DNA of 64,000 bases from Marasmius tenuissimus (lineage: Eukaryota > Basidiomycota > Agaricomycetes > Agaricales > Marasmiaceae), in NCBI GenBank assembly GCA_029532415.1, contig JAQOTA010000069.1:1488001-1552000 (forward strand). Direction: 5' to 3'. The notes beneath the pieces are model-generated. The model had not been told where the DNA came from, did no database searches, and saw only the letters and a list, made by a program, of their open reading frames with translations. Each line of letters opens with the position of its first letter. Within the stretch, counting starts at the first letter, position 1. This document shows, one piece after another, positions 1 to 12,258 of this stretch. The position numbers and the translations under genes are program-made.

Positions 1-1913
1 TGTCCAAGGTCAAAAACAAACCAATTCAACGATTTTATCGTCACAACACGCACACGTGATCATTATGCTCACAACACGTGGTGGAAACGCGTCCCTCCAT
101 CAAAAGGGTAACGCGCCACCCTGATGCCGCATGGCTTTGTGCAGGCCACTGAAGGTCACTGACTACGAGACGACAAAACAGATTGTACAGAAGACTATAT
201 ACCATCGCTTTACGGTCGATCAGCATTTTTTATTCCCTATACACCTCGTCTATACGACTCTATTGGAGCGTAGGTAGTGTGTGGCTTCAATAGAGATGTG
301 ATAGTGCCTCAGGCCCGGGTACTACCCGTAATACTCCAAAAGAAGGTGGGCTTGCAATTCCCAAAGACCGGGAAGATATCAGTCGATATCCAGGTACTCA
401 TCTCGGAGACTTGATACATACTGGGCCGCAGTGAGAGGGCCGCTCACTTGCTGAGCGGCGTCGCAGAAACCTCCAGAAACAGAGTTAGATCAGAGATTAC
501 ACATGATCCACAAGACATGGAGCGCTTACCTGGTCAGATGGCGCAATATTTGTCTACCGAACGAGGACGTAGGTCAGTTGGCGTAACTTCAGGTGCGAGA
601 TGGTTTGACCTTTTCAGATTCCTCTCTCAATGCGGTCGCCCAAACCTTTTCACAACTTCCCGAAGTTCGGGCTTCTTTGTCCTAAAGACTTTTACCCGAG
701 GTGCTCTATTACTCCTTGTCAAATAACTACAGCGTTCAGTAAGATGTACATCGAAGGCTCACCCGTGGTCACAGCGGAGGTAGTCTTGCGGAAGTGCTTG
801 CGGCTTCTCCAAGATTCGGCTCGCCTCGACATAAAGAATTTGGCCAGATTCAATCCGCCGTCCAGGATCACCTATCTAGTATTTCTTCCAGAGTAAATGA
901 GATTCAAGAAAGGTTTTAAACATGAGCACGAGATCGGAGGCGAATAGTTGCTGGAGAAAAGCGGGGCGGCTACCCTTCCACTTGTCATATTGCTCTGTCA
1001 AGACCAGAGAGAACGGGATTTCGATATACGGTTTAGACATTTTTGGCAACCCGAACGTCGAACGTTGTCAAACCCGCTGTACGTGATACTTCTTGAGGCT
1101 ATGGAACGATTACGCCAGCACGATATCTTTTCCAATATGCACCACTATGCCGCTATTGGAGATATCGAGACTGGCTCGTCCAGAATAGAACCCAAAGCTA
1201 GAGCCACACCTGAGAAGTGACCGCCGCCTAGAGTACAAACAGGGAACTCGAAAGCGCGCGCAACTCACATACGAATGATGGCAGCAAGACACCTATTGTT
1301 ACCTGGCCATCCCTTCACCATCCCATCGCCACACCTGTTGACGGTTCTCATGACTTTTCAACGTTGAGCCTCTCGATTCGTGCGAGCAGACATACGGCCG
1401 GCCATCCACCTGATGCTGGAATCTGGTGAAAGGAGGGCTGGTTTTTTTTGTCTCGATTACAGCACTGAACACCGTGATGGATGTTGAGGACCACGTACCC
1501 ATGTACCCATGTCGACTTCCGATTGCGTACCCCATCCCCAAATGTTGAGTGCGAGCACTAGCCGCAGTTTTGCCTATGCTTTGCAGACGTTGCATGAATC
1601 CTACCGTTTTCAGGAAGAAGGAGTGGCTCAAGGGCAGAGCATGAGAGACGATGATAAACAGGACTAAGCAGAACACATCGTCGTAACTGGGCGAACGTTA
1701 CAAGCACTGAGGTCGTCGTTCAAGTCGGAAATCATGCGGTCCACCGCGTCCGGTGATTCAAACAGACACTCGGCTGCTCGGCTGATACGGCATTCTCCGG
1801 CTCCGGTAAAATGACTCGCGACAGGCGCGCGAAGCATGTGACCGTGATAAACGCGTCTTATAACAGTCATCCATCAACAAAGGGTCGCGTACGACTCTTA
1901 ACCCAACGCCACC
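1..1913. other. Unassigned left flank, no confident gene
   Basis: I see only short open frames here. A stretch at 950-1220 (+) encodes a tail rich in charged residues (ERLRQHDIFSNMHHYAAIGD) and 770-890 could be an upstream exon of it, but I recognise no family and cannot fix splice sites. The last ~60 bases are the CHK1 promoter/5' leader. Confidence 0.4.
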
Positions 1914-3930
1914 ATGACCCACGCCTTGAACCCCAGCGCCTTCCCCAAAATTAACGGTGTGTAGCTACATTTCGCTCAAAAGTCAATTGACTAACGCATG
2001 CATTAGGCTTCCAAATAGACTCCCAACTTGGGGGAGGAGGATTTTCAACGTGAGTGGCACCCCGTTCTCTGTCTACAGGGTGGTAAAACCAACGAGCTCT
2101 CGCTGCTCAGAGTGTATCGAGCTTTCAACAAGGCTGAAAACAAAGTAGCAGCATGCAAGTACATACGATTGACCGAACAAACGACTCCAAAGGAACGAAA
2201 AGATGCGGAGAAAGAGATGCGTATCCACTCGCAGCTGAAGCACAAATACGTCCTAGAGTTCTACGCTGCTGCTGTTTTGGAGCCTGGCTCATCTAAAGCA
2301 ACAAACTATCTGCCGGGCTTCTATATGATGCTGGAACTAGCAGCTGGTGGTGATCTATTTGACAAGATCGGTGAGCCTTCGGACGTCAGTCCTGTTGTGT
2401 GGCCCTGGCTGAACTTGGCTGGTAGCCCCCGACGTTGGGGTCTCGGACGAAGTAGCGCATCTCTATTTTAACCAACTCGTTGACGGAATGGTGAGTAAAA
2501 ATTCACCTTCTCGAAGGAATGGGCCTGATTGCTCTCGATAGCAATACATTCACGGCGAGGGCGTCTGTCACCGTGATCTTAAGCCCGAGAACATCCTTCT
2601 AGACGCCGCCGGAACCCTCAAAATATGCGATTTCGGTCTATCAGCGGTATACAAACTCAAGCAGACTGGTCAGACACGCACGCTCTCTGAGCAATGCGGA
2701 AGTCTGCCGTACGCTGCCCCTGAGGTCCGTTCCGTTCCGTCTGTTCAATTGATTGGGGTGAATAAATATTGCCACTAGATCAATATGAAAGGAACGTATT
2801 CAGGCGAGGCAATAGATGTGTGGGGAATGGGGGTCATTCTTTACACTTTCCTAGCTGGCAGTGAGTTCTGAAGGACCCCTATACAACTCTCCGACCTCCG
2901 ATTAACGTCGATACAGATACCCCGTGGGATGAAGCCACGACGGCTAGCCCAGAATTCTGCGCTTACATTGATGGATCAATATTCTATGAAGATCCTTGGA
3001 ATCGATTCGGGGATAGTGCGCTTTGTAAGACCATCACTGCTTTCACTAGACTCCCTGAGGACCTTATGTTTCTCAATCCTGTCTGCAGCATTGATACAAG
3101 GCCTGTTGAACATCGATTCAAAAGAGCGTTTGACGATAGCACAGGCTGCTCAGCATTCTTGGTGCACCAGGTTCGTTCATGAGGTTGCACCCGTCGGGTG
3201 GGACGTCCTCTCTGATCTCGTTTTCTTTTGTAGGCCCAGTCAACTCGCTCGTCAGAGCTCCGCTGCTCTAGCACAAAAACTCACTGAGAACCTGCGTATG
3301 AATGGGGACATGGGATATGTAGCTCCAAAACTGCCTGACGACTCGTACGTCCTGATGATATTCCACTAACGCGCCGACTAACACCGGATCAGCCACCCCG
3401 TCGACGACGACGGCGATTCATACATGCAATCTCAGTTTACTCAGAACCTAAACCTCTTTGTGCGTAGTCTCGCCCTTTCCTTGAAGACAGAATCCGTCTT
3501 CTCATATGCTTTGCCACAGTCTCAAACCCAATCTGGTGTTCGATACACACCGCATCTCACTCGGTTCTACGCTAGGCTGAAGCCTGCAATTCTCTTTGAC
3601 ATCATCGTAGAGAGCCTCTCAAACATGAACGTTCAGTGCAGGGTCCCGGCGGAACAACCTGAAAACATGCTACGAGTGCGTATCGGAGGCTACGATCAAC
3701 GCAAGGTGTTGTTCAAGGGGTGGGTCGAGATCGAGCAGTTCGAGACGAGTTCGCATGACGGAAGCTTCGTAGTGATGCAGCGAGATGTAGTGAGTAATCT
3801 CGGGCTCTTTCTCTAGCGGTACTAGGTTCGACTGATACACCGATCAAAGGGCAACCCGATATCGTGGAGGCAGCTTTGGAGGGCGCTGATCAACTCAGAA
3901 GCAGTTGAGCGTCATGTTTACAGGAAGTAG
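1914..3930 (+). CDS. CHK1: CHK1-type DNA-damage checkpoint Ser/Thr kinase
   Basis: Twelve exons join in frame to 464 aa: 1914-1956, 2007-2049, 2111-2370, 2426-2490, 2542-2724, 2779-2860, 2917-3024, 3089-3170, 3234-3344, 3393-3459, 3520-3789, 3850-3930. The start has a good context (CGCCACCATGA). Visible kinase motifs are the glycine loop GGGGFS, the VAACKYI lysine, [12 protein letters not shown], and APE followed by an INMKGTYSG substrate-binding segment typical of CHK1. The [20 protein letters not shown] helix and HSWC close the kinase lobe. The C-terminal ~150 residues ([16 protein letters not shown]...) fit the KA1-like regulatory domain. By family, the kinase is activated by ATR/Rad3 and arrests the cycle through Cdc25/Wee1, in the nucleus. 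Its 3' end faces the Utp16-like gene 258 bp away. Confidence 0.95.
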
Positions 3931-4188
3931 TACCCCTCGACACCTGCAGTTCCATTTCTCCAGTGCCTTTGACAATGGCTGTGTACCCCTAGGGCTAGAT
4001 CTAGCTGTGCGATATATCATACAATGGACAGTTGCCAATATAGACTCCGATTTTCATGAAGGCATGCACGAGCACTGGTACCTGCGCCCGAAAGCATACA
4101 TGGGCTATGAATTCCGAACGAAATTTGTAGCAGGACCCTGCCGTCGCATACTGCCAATGTTGACTAGAGGTCGTTTCAGCACGACGGT

Positions 4189-5120
4189 TCAATTTGAAGA
4201 GGGTAACATAATCCCACCTGGCCGTCGCTCCCAGCCCTTGCTCTTTGACTTGTCCCCCCTTAATGAGAGGCTTTTGTCGAGAAACTTTCGTATTTTTGCG
4301 GAGGGCACCATTGTTGCTGAGGATATAGGCAAAGCCCCAGCCGAGGGTAACGTCTTTACTGTTCGCGAGCTGTGATTGTAGCATTAGCAGACAGACTTGG
4401 GACATAGATAAAGTAATTCACGTACCCGACAAGGACTTGTTTTGGTCCTTTGCCAGTCCGTTTCCTTTTCTTCGATGTCCTTTCAGCGGGATTACTGGTT
4501 TTAGGCGTAGCCTTCTTTTCGGAGGTCGGTATACCGGCAGACAAGAAGACGTGGTCTGGAAGACGGTTCGCCTTGCGCTGCGGGGAAGCAAGTTGTGCCG
4601 CCTCAGGTTCATCGTCGATATCTTCGTCCTCGTCGCTCCCGTCATCCTCATCCATATGGTCTTCAAGTTCACGTTGTTCGTCAGGGTGCTCGTCGTCCTC
4701 ATTGAGGTCTTCATCGCTGCCCATACCCTGCGCATCGTTCATTTCGGCATCTGAGCCGTCATTTGAGCCGCTGCCTTCGCTGCTCCCCTCCTCACTCTCC
4801 TCTTGAGCGTGCTGCATAGCTCGCAGCATTCTGGCTTCGGCTTCGTTCACCTCGAGTGTCTCTTCATCTTCATCCGAGTCTTCTGAGTCCTCTTCAATCT
4901 CCTTGCCTTTCCTCTTCTGACTTGACAAAGCCTGTTCTTTCAGCCTCCGATCTCTCTCCCTATTTTTCGCGCGCTGTTTTTCTCGTTCAGCTGTTTGACG
5001 TTCTCGGATGGCATCTTGGCGTTTTTCTGATTCTTTTTTGGTTTGAGAGAGGGAGACGGCCTCTGGAGCATCACTTTCAGAGTCACTGGATGACAGCTCG
5101 GCGTGAATCAGAGGTGCCAT
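4189..5120 (-). CDS. Utp16/Bud21-like U3 snoRNA-associated nucleolar protein
   Basis: Two exons (5120-4426 and 4369-4189; intron 4370-4425) give 291 aa. The N-terminus is Ser/Asp rich. Residues ~30-80 are a basic, helical KRQDAIRERQTAEREKQ segment. A long acidic tract (many E/D runs) follows, then RLPDHVFLSA and a KKRKR basic patch. After the intron comes VGSRTVKTLP and a C-terminal tail ending GGIMLPSSN. The LPD-hVF...VGSRTVKTL signature is that of the U3_snoRNA_assoc family (yeast Bud21/Utp16), part of the small-subunit processome in 18S rRNA maturation. That assignment is from memory of the family. Reading through the intron would give a wrong tail (YVNYFIYV...), and a branch-like GCTAAT lies 13 bases before the acceptor AG. 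It converges with CHK1. Confidence 0.8.
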
Positions 5121-6007
5121 GATTGATGGAGAGAGGACGAGAGGAAAAATCGTGATTTGTCAGCATGTGTGGGCGTTTGCAGGCGCTCGGCTGCCTGGTT
5201 TGCCTTCGACCACATCGAACACTTTTTATTTCTTAACTCGCAAATCTCAGTCCGCGATTTGTCACTCACTCACTCTTATCAATCCGAAAAACAGTTTCTA
5301 AAGCTCCATCATAGAACGTTAATGGGGAACGTAAGCATCTTGAATAGGGTGGTTCACTGCTCTCAATTCTACAACCCTACGCGACTTACGTCTTGGCGAA
5401 GTCTTCGAATATCGTTCTATAATCTCGATCACGTTTTCGACTCAAAACTCAATACTTCCAATGCCATCTCTTGCTCAAGATTTCTCATGATACATTCATC
5501 GACTCGAACGCGTGTTCCTCGTTACTCGTGCCGGATGTGGCGCAGGCCAAGAATGGAAGCATGGGCCAACCCTTGATTCAGGACTATTCAGGCTGCCCAG
5601 TATCAAATGGGGTGCACAAAAGAGCCAGACTGAGTCGCTGTCGAGGGTCACAGCAACTTGCAGAAGCTTTAACTTGCTCGCAGGGCGTGGGATTGGCCGG
5701 GGGAAATTTGAGCGCCACTCGGATTGCGGAGGAACAGGGAAAGCGCTCGATGATAAAAATCCAAGTTGGGAGTCTTACCCGTAACCTGGTCGGTCGTAGT
5801 AGCTTGAGTCTATGCTCAGGGCAAATAATCGACACCACACGCGTTACAGCTCAGAAGGTTCACTGCAGACGTTACTGGGGAAACAATTCAATCTTGTTTC
5901 TTTCATCAGAGTTACAAACTTGAACACGACTCAAACGGGACTCAAACTATGTAGTACAGATTTCAATCACTCGATCACTGGTGCCCATCTGGCAGTGGGT
6001 TGAACAT
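5121..6007. other. Intergenic region, no confident gene
   Basis: The first part is the shared upstream region of the Utp16-like gene. From about 5845 the sequence is the 3' flank of the secreted peptide gene and resembles 12080-12258, the same flank of its paralogue. Several short frames occur on both strands but none shows a known domain or consistent splicing. Confidence 0.4.
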
Positions 6008-6425
6008 TTAACACGAAGGCTTGCCGCACTTCTGGCAGCTGGTGCTAAAGCCATAGTCGCAGGTCGCCCCGGTATTCCCGTTGCAGTAAAAGAGGTGTCC
6101 GTTGGTGCAGTATCTGTTGATACTCTCATTGCCGCAGATATTTCCTCCCGGGCCTATTCCCGGCACGCAGCGACAGTTTGAGCGGACGCAGGCTCTCTAT
6201 TGGATCGTGAGCACGGTGGGATCATTGTGGCTATAGAGAAGGGAAGAACCCACCCCGTCGAGCTCAACAGAGCGTTCCTCGAGAGACTCGGCGACTGAGT
6301 CGGCCTCTAAGACTACAGTGGCTGCGACAGCAGTCATCAAGGCGGTGAAAACGACGAAGAACTAGAAGAGAAACAGAGTGAGAAAGCATTCCGGAGTAGG
6401 TTTGGGGAAGAGAACCGACTTTCAT
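6008..6425 (-). CDS. Small secreted 10-cysteine protein, copy 1
   Basis: Three exons: 6425-6420 (only Met-Lys), 6361-6254 and 6196-6008, giving 100 aa. The first intron starts GTCGGT. A signal peptide follows the start (MKFFVVFTALMTAVAAT) and then a propeptide-like ESLEERS segment. The mature part has ten cysteines in the order C-x4-C-x-C-x10-C-x8-C-x7-C-x7-C-x7-C-x2-C-x4-C, ending CQKCGKPSC, with CGNESIN and CTNGH motifs. It is probably secreted and disulfide stabilised. Small cysteine-rich proteins of this type are common in mushroom genomes, but I know no function for this one. A near-identical layout recurs at 12259-12673. Confidence 0.75.
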
Positions 6426-6494
6426 TGCTTTGAAAGTGAGGCTGAATGAGTAAGAAGAGTTGTTGTTCTGAAGACACATCAACGAGACTCTGGT

Positions 6495-6502
6495 CTTTTA
6501 TA
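6495..6502 (-). promoter_or_regulatory. TATA box of secreted peptide copy 1
   Basis: TATAAAAG read on the minus strand, 70 bp before the ATG, within CTCGAGTATAAAAG. The same element sits 61 bp before the start of copy 2. Confidence 0.65.
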
Positions 6503-7137
6503 CTCGAGCGGAGAAACCATTCTGGGGGGCGTCTACTGTGCAAGGCGGTCAAATTGCGGTCAAAACAGACGCGCGGGATGCATGTGAGAAGGATAACGTT
6601 CTCAGTCGTGTGGTTGTAACAGTGGAGATTGTAAACAGCTTTGGAAAATGAAAGAGATGGCTCTGGATCGAAGTTGCAACGGTACTAGCGTTGATACTTG
6701 TGTCATGAGGCAAAGCTGCCAAGATTTATTCGAATGGCATGGAGCCACTAAATCCATACATGCTGTTACCTACCCTAGATCCAGAACCGTCATTTGACCG
6801 CCATCATCTCTCAATGAAGTGTTAGAGGCCTCTGCGCGACGGTAGAACAGCCACGGCTGTCGAACTTTACGAGCGGGGGCGAATACAGAACCCTGTCCTT
6901 CTCCAAGGATGTGGAAATGCGCCACCGGAGCTGTCCCCGGGGTTGTGTGGGACATATGGCTGGTGGTACCTCTATTGCTATCATCAATCGCCACATGAAT
7001 ATAGTAAACGACCCACAGGTAAACACGTTGAGTACTAGCTGCTTTTCGAACCGGTATAACCTACGTGGCGACCAGAGGCTACGGAACCACTGCTTAGAGC
7101 GAAGAATAAATCTCTGGGGTCTCCAAGTACAATCCGG
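6503..7137. other. Intergenic region between secreted peptide copy 1 and MLH1
   Basis: The first ~100 bases match the promoter of peptide copy 2 (12742-12860). The remainder is the 3' side of MLH1. Short frames are present but unsupported. Confidence 0.4.
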
Positions 7138-9974
7138 TCAACAACGTTCAAACACCTTGTACAAGTCAGGCAGATCTGCCACTTGTACGATATCATCGTC
7201 TAAAAGCGTCTTCGGTGCAAGCAAATACCGCCTCATCGCCGGGAACAAAACATGCTGGATCTGCCAGCGCTCCGCCTTTTCAGCATCTGAATCCTGTGGG
7301 GTCGCCGCTGGATCGTCCGTGACGAGCGGACCTGGTACGTAGAAGTACGCAAGCTCGTGAAGGAATGTGTCAAAGCACTCAGTTTCCGAGTTCCAGTTAA
7401 CCTGTCAATCACCGACCACACTTCAGAGATGTCAAGTGGAGCCACTAGAACCGAGCACTTACCTGTGGCCCTAACCGCATTAGAAGCTGCGGTAGCTTGT
7501 CCAAGTTGGGTGTATAATCTCGGAGCAGGAGCGGCAAGCTTTCCACCAAACCGATGGAGGAGATGTTCAATGAAAAGTATTCCGCAAGCATCTCCCTCCG
7601 TTCGAAGAGGATGCTATGGATTCGCTGTCCGGACATAGACTCTTAGTACCAGGAGTATTTGAGAGATCAACCCAACGACATACCTCGACTATCTGTGGCT
7701 TCGATAAGCTCGTATGGCTCTCCGTTTCCTCAGTCTCTACAGCAATTTCAATCAGCCTCCGTAACGGCGGCGGCGGATCCAGCTTTAGACGGCTCATGTC
7801 ACCAAACTGACGCAAGCCCAGCTGATAGAACAGCTCCTCACTATTGTATCAAAGATCAGTGGGTATACCTTTAAACGTGTAGAAGGAACCATACGCCAGG
7901 GAACCATGGTTCACAAGGTACAATTTCGTTGAATGTTGCACCAGGGATAGACAGCGATCCAGGTCAACTATGCCTACGAACGTATGTTTCTCCAGGATTT
8001 CCGTCAGGGCTTGATTAGCAAGATGATGAGATCTGGTTTCATATGAGAAGCAGATGGCCCTACCTCTGTGTCGTTTCTTGACCAAAGCCCTCCGGAGGTC
8101 GTTCACGGACGTCAGATTACAGTCTGATTCTTTGACTTCTCGATACCTCGACACAGGCGTTGCCGGAGTGTTGGTCTTGAGCGACTTGTCGCCCGAAGGG
8201 CCAGCTATCTGACTAGGGTTCACGACAGCGAACATGGAGTCGAGTGTTCGGTCTTGGAGAGATGTTCGGACTTTCTGGTGAGAGTAAATCTTGCGTGGTC
8301 CGGCTGCGAAGGGACATTGAGTCGTCGACGAGAAATGGTACGAGAGACCGCGTACTCTTCTGAATATCCTCCTCTTCCTCGACATCCTGATCCCTCTCCT
8401 TCTCTTTTCCTTTACTTTTCTTGTTGTTCTTTGAAGTATCGTCGGCGCGTCCGCCAGTCAATAGTGTCTATTCAAGATTGAGCGATGGTAACGCGAAGAC
8501 GTTGGGAAAAAGTACCTGATACGCAAACGTCCTTGAACTATTCTTCTCGGCTAGTTTGTTTGTGAGCGAATCACATATTTGCGTAGTGATATCTTCCTCA
8601 TTGAGGAAATGAACCTCCTTCTTCGTAGGATGTACATTCACGTCTACCGCGCGGGGGTTTATCTCCAAACTTCAGAGTATAAGTAGGGTACGCGATGTGT
8701 TCCCGACTGCACACTTACCTCAAGTATATGAAAGGAAAAGCGCCTTTGGGCAATATACCTGTGTAAACCGCCTCGAGAGCCCGTTTGATTCGCGTAGATT
8801 CGACCAACCGATCTAAGGAGACACCTCAGCGTTGCAGGACATCTGATCACACGAGGAATAATTACGGTTGATGAAAAGCAGAAAGGTTGTCTTCCTCGCC
8901 TGATGGTTGGCGCTCGTGAAGAAGACCTCGGCTGACCAAGTCTCGTCTTTCTTAGTGTTGTCCGGAGCTGCAACCTCGATATGGAGTAGCTCCTTCTCAA
9001 TTGAATGGCCATACAATGACCGAATGGCTTGGGGAACCTTCGAACCGGAGGCAGTGCTTATGTCGGGTGTTCCAGAGCCAGCCTAACCTAATGTCAGCAT
9101 TCGTAGGGATGAGAAAGGGATGCCAGGTTACCTTTTTACAAGAAAAAGACACAGTGGGGTTGTGAATAGCGTATTTGGTGACAACATCAAGAATTCGAGC
9201 GTATTCGTCCGACAGATTGCGCAAAGCAGATAAACGGGTTGGCGTGTTGTAGAAGAGGTCCTCGATCTGACGAGTAGATGAGATTCGGTACCTCTATCCA
9301 ACGTGTATCCCCTGTACGCACCAAGATGATTGTTCCATCGTTTCCTGCACAAGGTTTGGGATCCGCTGTGAGCCCAGGTTGACTCGGTACAAGTTTCCCG
9401 TCGGAATAATGAGCCCTGTAACAGTATAAGTGACTCCAGAGACTCGGAACTGGCGATTAGCGAATTACTTGTAGGCGCAGACCTCTGAGTGTGTCTTCGT
9501 GGTGACCGAGAGGTGAGCTACGTGAGATATCGACGCAAGTGCTTCGCCACGAAAACCATAAGTCGTCAGCTTTGAGAGGTCCGAGAATGAGGATAACTTT
9601 GAAGTCGTGAATCTTTCAGCGAGGATAGGTAAATCTGCTTTCTAGAACGGGTCGGTCAAGGCACTGAGACTTCATGAAAGGGGGACACACGCGAATTCCA
9701 CACCCATTATCCTGTATTTGCAACAACTTTAGTCCACCATCCTTCACGACGACGCGTATGCTCGTTGCCCCAGCGTCGAGAGAATTCTCCAACAATTCCT
9801 TCAATGCTGACGCTGGCCTATGTATGATCTGTTTTCTGTCAGAGTCTGTATAGCCACTGAGAAACTAGAGCAGCGGATCACCTCCCCAGCAGCGATACGG
9901 TTGATTAAAGACTCTTGGAGCCGACGGATGGGAAGGGGTCCTGGTGGTTCAAACGCGCTCTCCTCGTTGCTCAT
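7138..9974 (-). CDS. MLH1: MLH1, MutL-family mismatch repair ATPase
   Basis: A many-exon gene with start at 9974 ([19 protein letters not shown]). Exon 1 ends in INRIAAGE and exon 2 resumes [20 protein letters not shown], so the ATP-binding Glu/Asn motif is intact. [20 protein letters not shown] and [18 protein letters not shown] mark the rest of the GHKL and transducer domains. A low-complexity linker ([20 protein letters not shown]) follows. The C-terminal dimerisation domain runs from about 8060 ([20 protein letters not shown]) to [12 protein letters not shown]. The terminal FERC is the hallmark of MLH1, which completes the endonuclease site of its PMS1 partner. It acts in the nucleus as MutL-alpha in post-replicative repair. 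Only the ends and main exons were traced; some inner splice sites are approximate. Confidence 0.93.
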
Positions 9975-10703
9975 GTCGGATGCGGTACAGGTTGAGATAG
10001 AGTGTATAGCCCTGTCCTCAAATGTTCATCGAGTCATTCGTGCTGTCTCGTAATGAATCGCGTGCGTAGAATAGGTAGACCAAGTCACTGAGAACGTCAA
10101 GTTGGGAGTCAATCGCGGACAAAGGCAAAGCGTGAGAGAAAATGACGCGTGAAGGGAAGGCGCTGAACACCTCTTTGTTCATTCCACTATCGCGAGAATC
10201 AAAGCCTTACCTCACCTCTGACGGCTAGCTCTCTTTGCAATCAAGTCACTCGGAAATCTTATTCAATGCGTAAATCTTGCTCTAGGCTCGGTAAAACCTC
10301 TATCCACCACTGCCAGGCCCAGGCATACAGGCATGTTCAATCGCATCATGTGTGTCTGGTGCAGCCCACATCACATTCGCTGAGAAGTTGACGTCGGAAC
10401 TCTAGGAAGCTCAACAACATCTCACCAGAAAAGCCTCATGTTCAAGTTCTTCACCAGACGGACCGTTGAATGGCATTCTAATGGTACGGATGACGTTGCA
10501 GGGGTGGCCGGGCAGCACCCCGGCCCAGCTGGCGTTCAGTTTGTGAACCACGCCGTGTAGTGATAAATCCTTCTTCTTCCATGACCCCGGGGCAATCATA
10601 GCCAAGACTTTGTTGTGCATGTAGTCGAGTGAAATGGCGTCTGAAAAAGACCAGCTGGAGGCCAAAATTACCGTCGTTTTTCCCATCTTTTTCCTTCGGC
10701 TCG
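9975..10703. other. Intergenic region upstream of MLH1
   Basis: Divergent spacer between the MLH1 start and the promoter of the dead secreted gene. It holds short frames on both strands (for example 10411-10686 minus) with no recognisable motif. Confidence 0.4.
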
Positions 10704-10710
10704 TATATAA
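10704..10710 (+). promoter_or_regulatory. TATA box of the dead secreted gene
   Basis: TATATAA lies 54 bp before the original ATG at 10764, so the promoter still looks normal although the reading frame is broken. Confidence 0.55.
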
Positions 10711-10763
10711 GCTGGTTCAAAGTCGCGCAATCGACAAGCGATCGCAGTTGGTCTCGAATCACA

Positions 10764-11871
10764 ATGCGCTGAACACTCACTCTTCTACCAGCCTTCTTGC
10801 TCGCATTCTCGGCTGTTGGTGCTCCTTCAGAGCCCGTGGAGAAACGTCAAACGACTTGGAATCCCCCTTCGAATCTCGTCTGGCCCTTGGAAGAAGTGTG
10901 GAACCATACTATGCAGACATACAATAACGGCAATCCATTGGGCTCCAAGAACTATGATTGGGATGTTCGTCTGCTCCTCTCTTCAAAACTCTTGCATTCT
11001 CACCTGTTTATCATTCAAAGATCGTCATGGCCAACAAGGGTCAACTCAACTACTGTGTCCGTTTGGAGACTTCGCGCACGGTCGACGCAGCCACGCGGGC
11101 CAGGATTCAGACTGTCCTCAACTGATCTGTGAACAAGTGGAACTCTTGGGTCGCCGGATGGAGCGGCTGGCCATATTCCAATATCCCAGTCAAGGTCGTC
11201 GGGTACGCTGTTAGGAACCGCAACCAGCTCACGGGCGACCTTTCTGGTCTCGACATCTACACAGAGACGGAATTCCTCAATGCGCAGAGGCTTGTGGACG
11301 ATTCTTCCACCAGAGCAATGACTATTCTAAATGTCCTGGCGGCGCCGCTCGACATTACGGTACGTCGACTATCGTTTCATTGCGAATTGTTGTGACTCAA
11401 ATGAAAATAGACATGAGCCCTTGGCCGACTGATGGGTTTGGCGGAGGCGCTGGTGGCGACTGGGGCCAAAGGTAGGAATCTAATTTACGAGTTTTCGTCT
11501 CGAATCTCACAGGCTACATTTATACTGGGGACATACTTCTGGTTTGGATGGTAAAGAGCACACATACTTATCGCCTGTGTCTCCCGACTAAAGGGTCCAC
11601 TGAGATTTCTACGACTGGACCCCGTTCATGAAGGCCAATAGCGCGAGTCAGATTACCGATTTTGACGGCTGGGTACGTCCTCTCAGAGTTGTGGCAGTCT
11701 ATATTCCTCACGGTTACTCCTATCGTCAAACAACAGATGCTGCGAGACTGGTGGAGACATATCAAGTCCCGCTACGGGATCAGCTTCGCGGACGACACTA
11801 GCGCCAACGCAGTGGAAGAACAATCCGAGGGCGCTTCGTTGAACTTCGACGACTCTGAAACGGAATTTTGA
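10764..11871 (+). pseudogene. Broken secreted HExxH metalloprotease-like gene
   Basis: The frame starts ATG CGC TGA, so codon 3 is a stop. What follows is a good signal peptide (TLTLLPAFLLAFSAVGA) and EPVEKRQ. After an intron (about 10970-11026) comes GQLNYCVRLETSRTVDAATR, a second in-frame TGA at 11124-11126, then NKWNSWVAGWSGWPY. Near 11271 the frame shifts: the downstream frame reads PQCAEACGRFFHQSNDYSKC and DGFGGGAGGDWGQR. Where family members as I remember them have ILLHEMGH, this copy has ILLVWM (11533-11550), so the metal site is gone. Another stop precedes DFYDWTP. The last exon, MLRDWWRHIKSRYG to DDSETEF, is open. I infer a once-secreted metal-dependent hydrolase-like protein; the family name is uncertain. 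Confidence 0.8.
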
Positions 11872-12258
11872 GTACCCGTCCTTATCACTCGTGTAAAGAG
11901 TCAGTAACTCCAGACAAAGCTTGCGCGGATACCGGCGGTGTGGTTGCCATCACATTGCTGAGTCCGTTAGGACATGTCGTGGAATGAGGCAGATCATCGA
12001 TCACCTCTTGCACTTTCGGTACAATCCAATTCCACTGGGCAGTATTGGGAATCAGACGTCTGAGTTAGAAAGACTTATCGACTTCGGCGTGTCACAGCTC
12101 AGCTCATTCACTGTCAATGCACTTTGTGGGAAAGATTCGATGATGAATTTCTTCGAATCATAGCTACAAACACAAGAGTGGTTCAGAAGGGACTGAAAAT
12201 ACGGGCCCCAATCAGCCGACCGCCGCTAGTACCGATCTCCCAGTATCAAGTCGGGCGT
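11872..12258. other. Intergenic, includes duplicated 3' flank
   Basis: No gene seen. From about 12080 the sequence aligns by eye with 5845-6007, both being the 3' flank of the secreted peptide genes. Confidence 0.45.

Noticed and set aside
3905..4375. 156-codon open frame on the plus strand after CHK1
   Set aside because: It overlaps the CHK1 stop and is antisense to the second exon of the Utp16-like gene, which continues in frame to 4189 with a conserved VGSRTVKTL junction.
4437..4806. Plus-strand frames encoding Ser-rich or hydrophobic peptides
   Set aside because: They are shadows of the acidic GAA/GAT-rich tract of the Utp16-like gene on the other strand.
10770..11126. TGA codons read as selenocysteine or read-through
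   Set aside because: Fungi of this group are not known to use selenocysteine, and the frameshift and lost metal site show that the gene is dead anyway.
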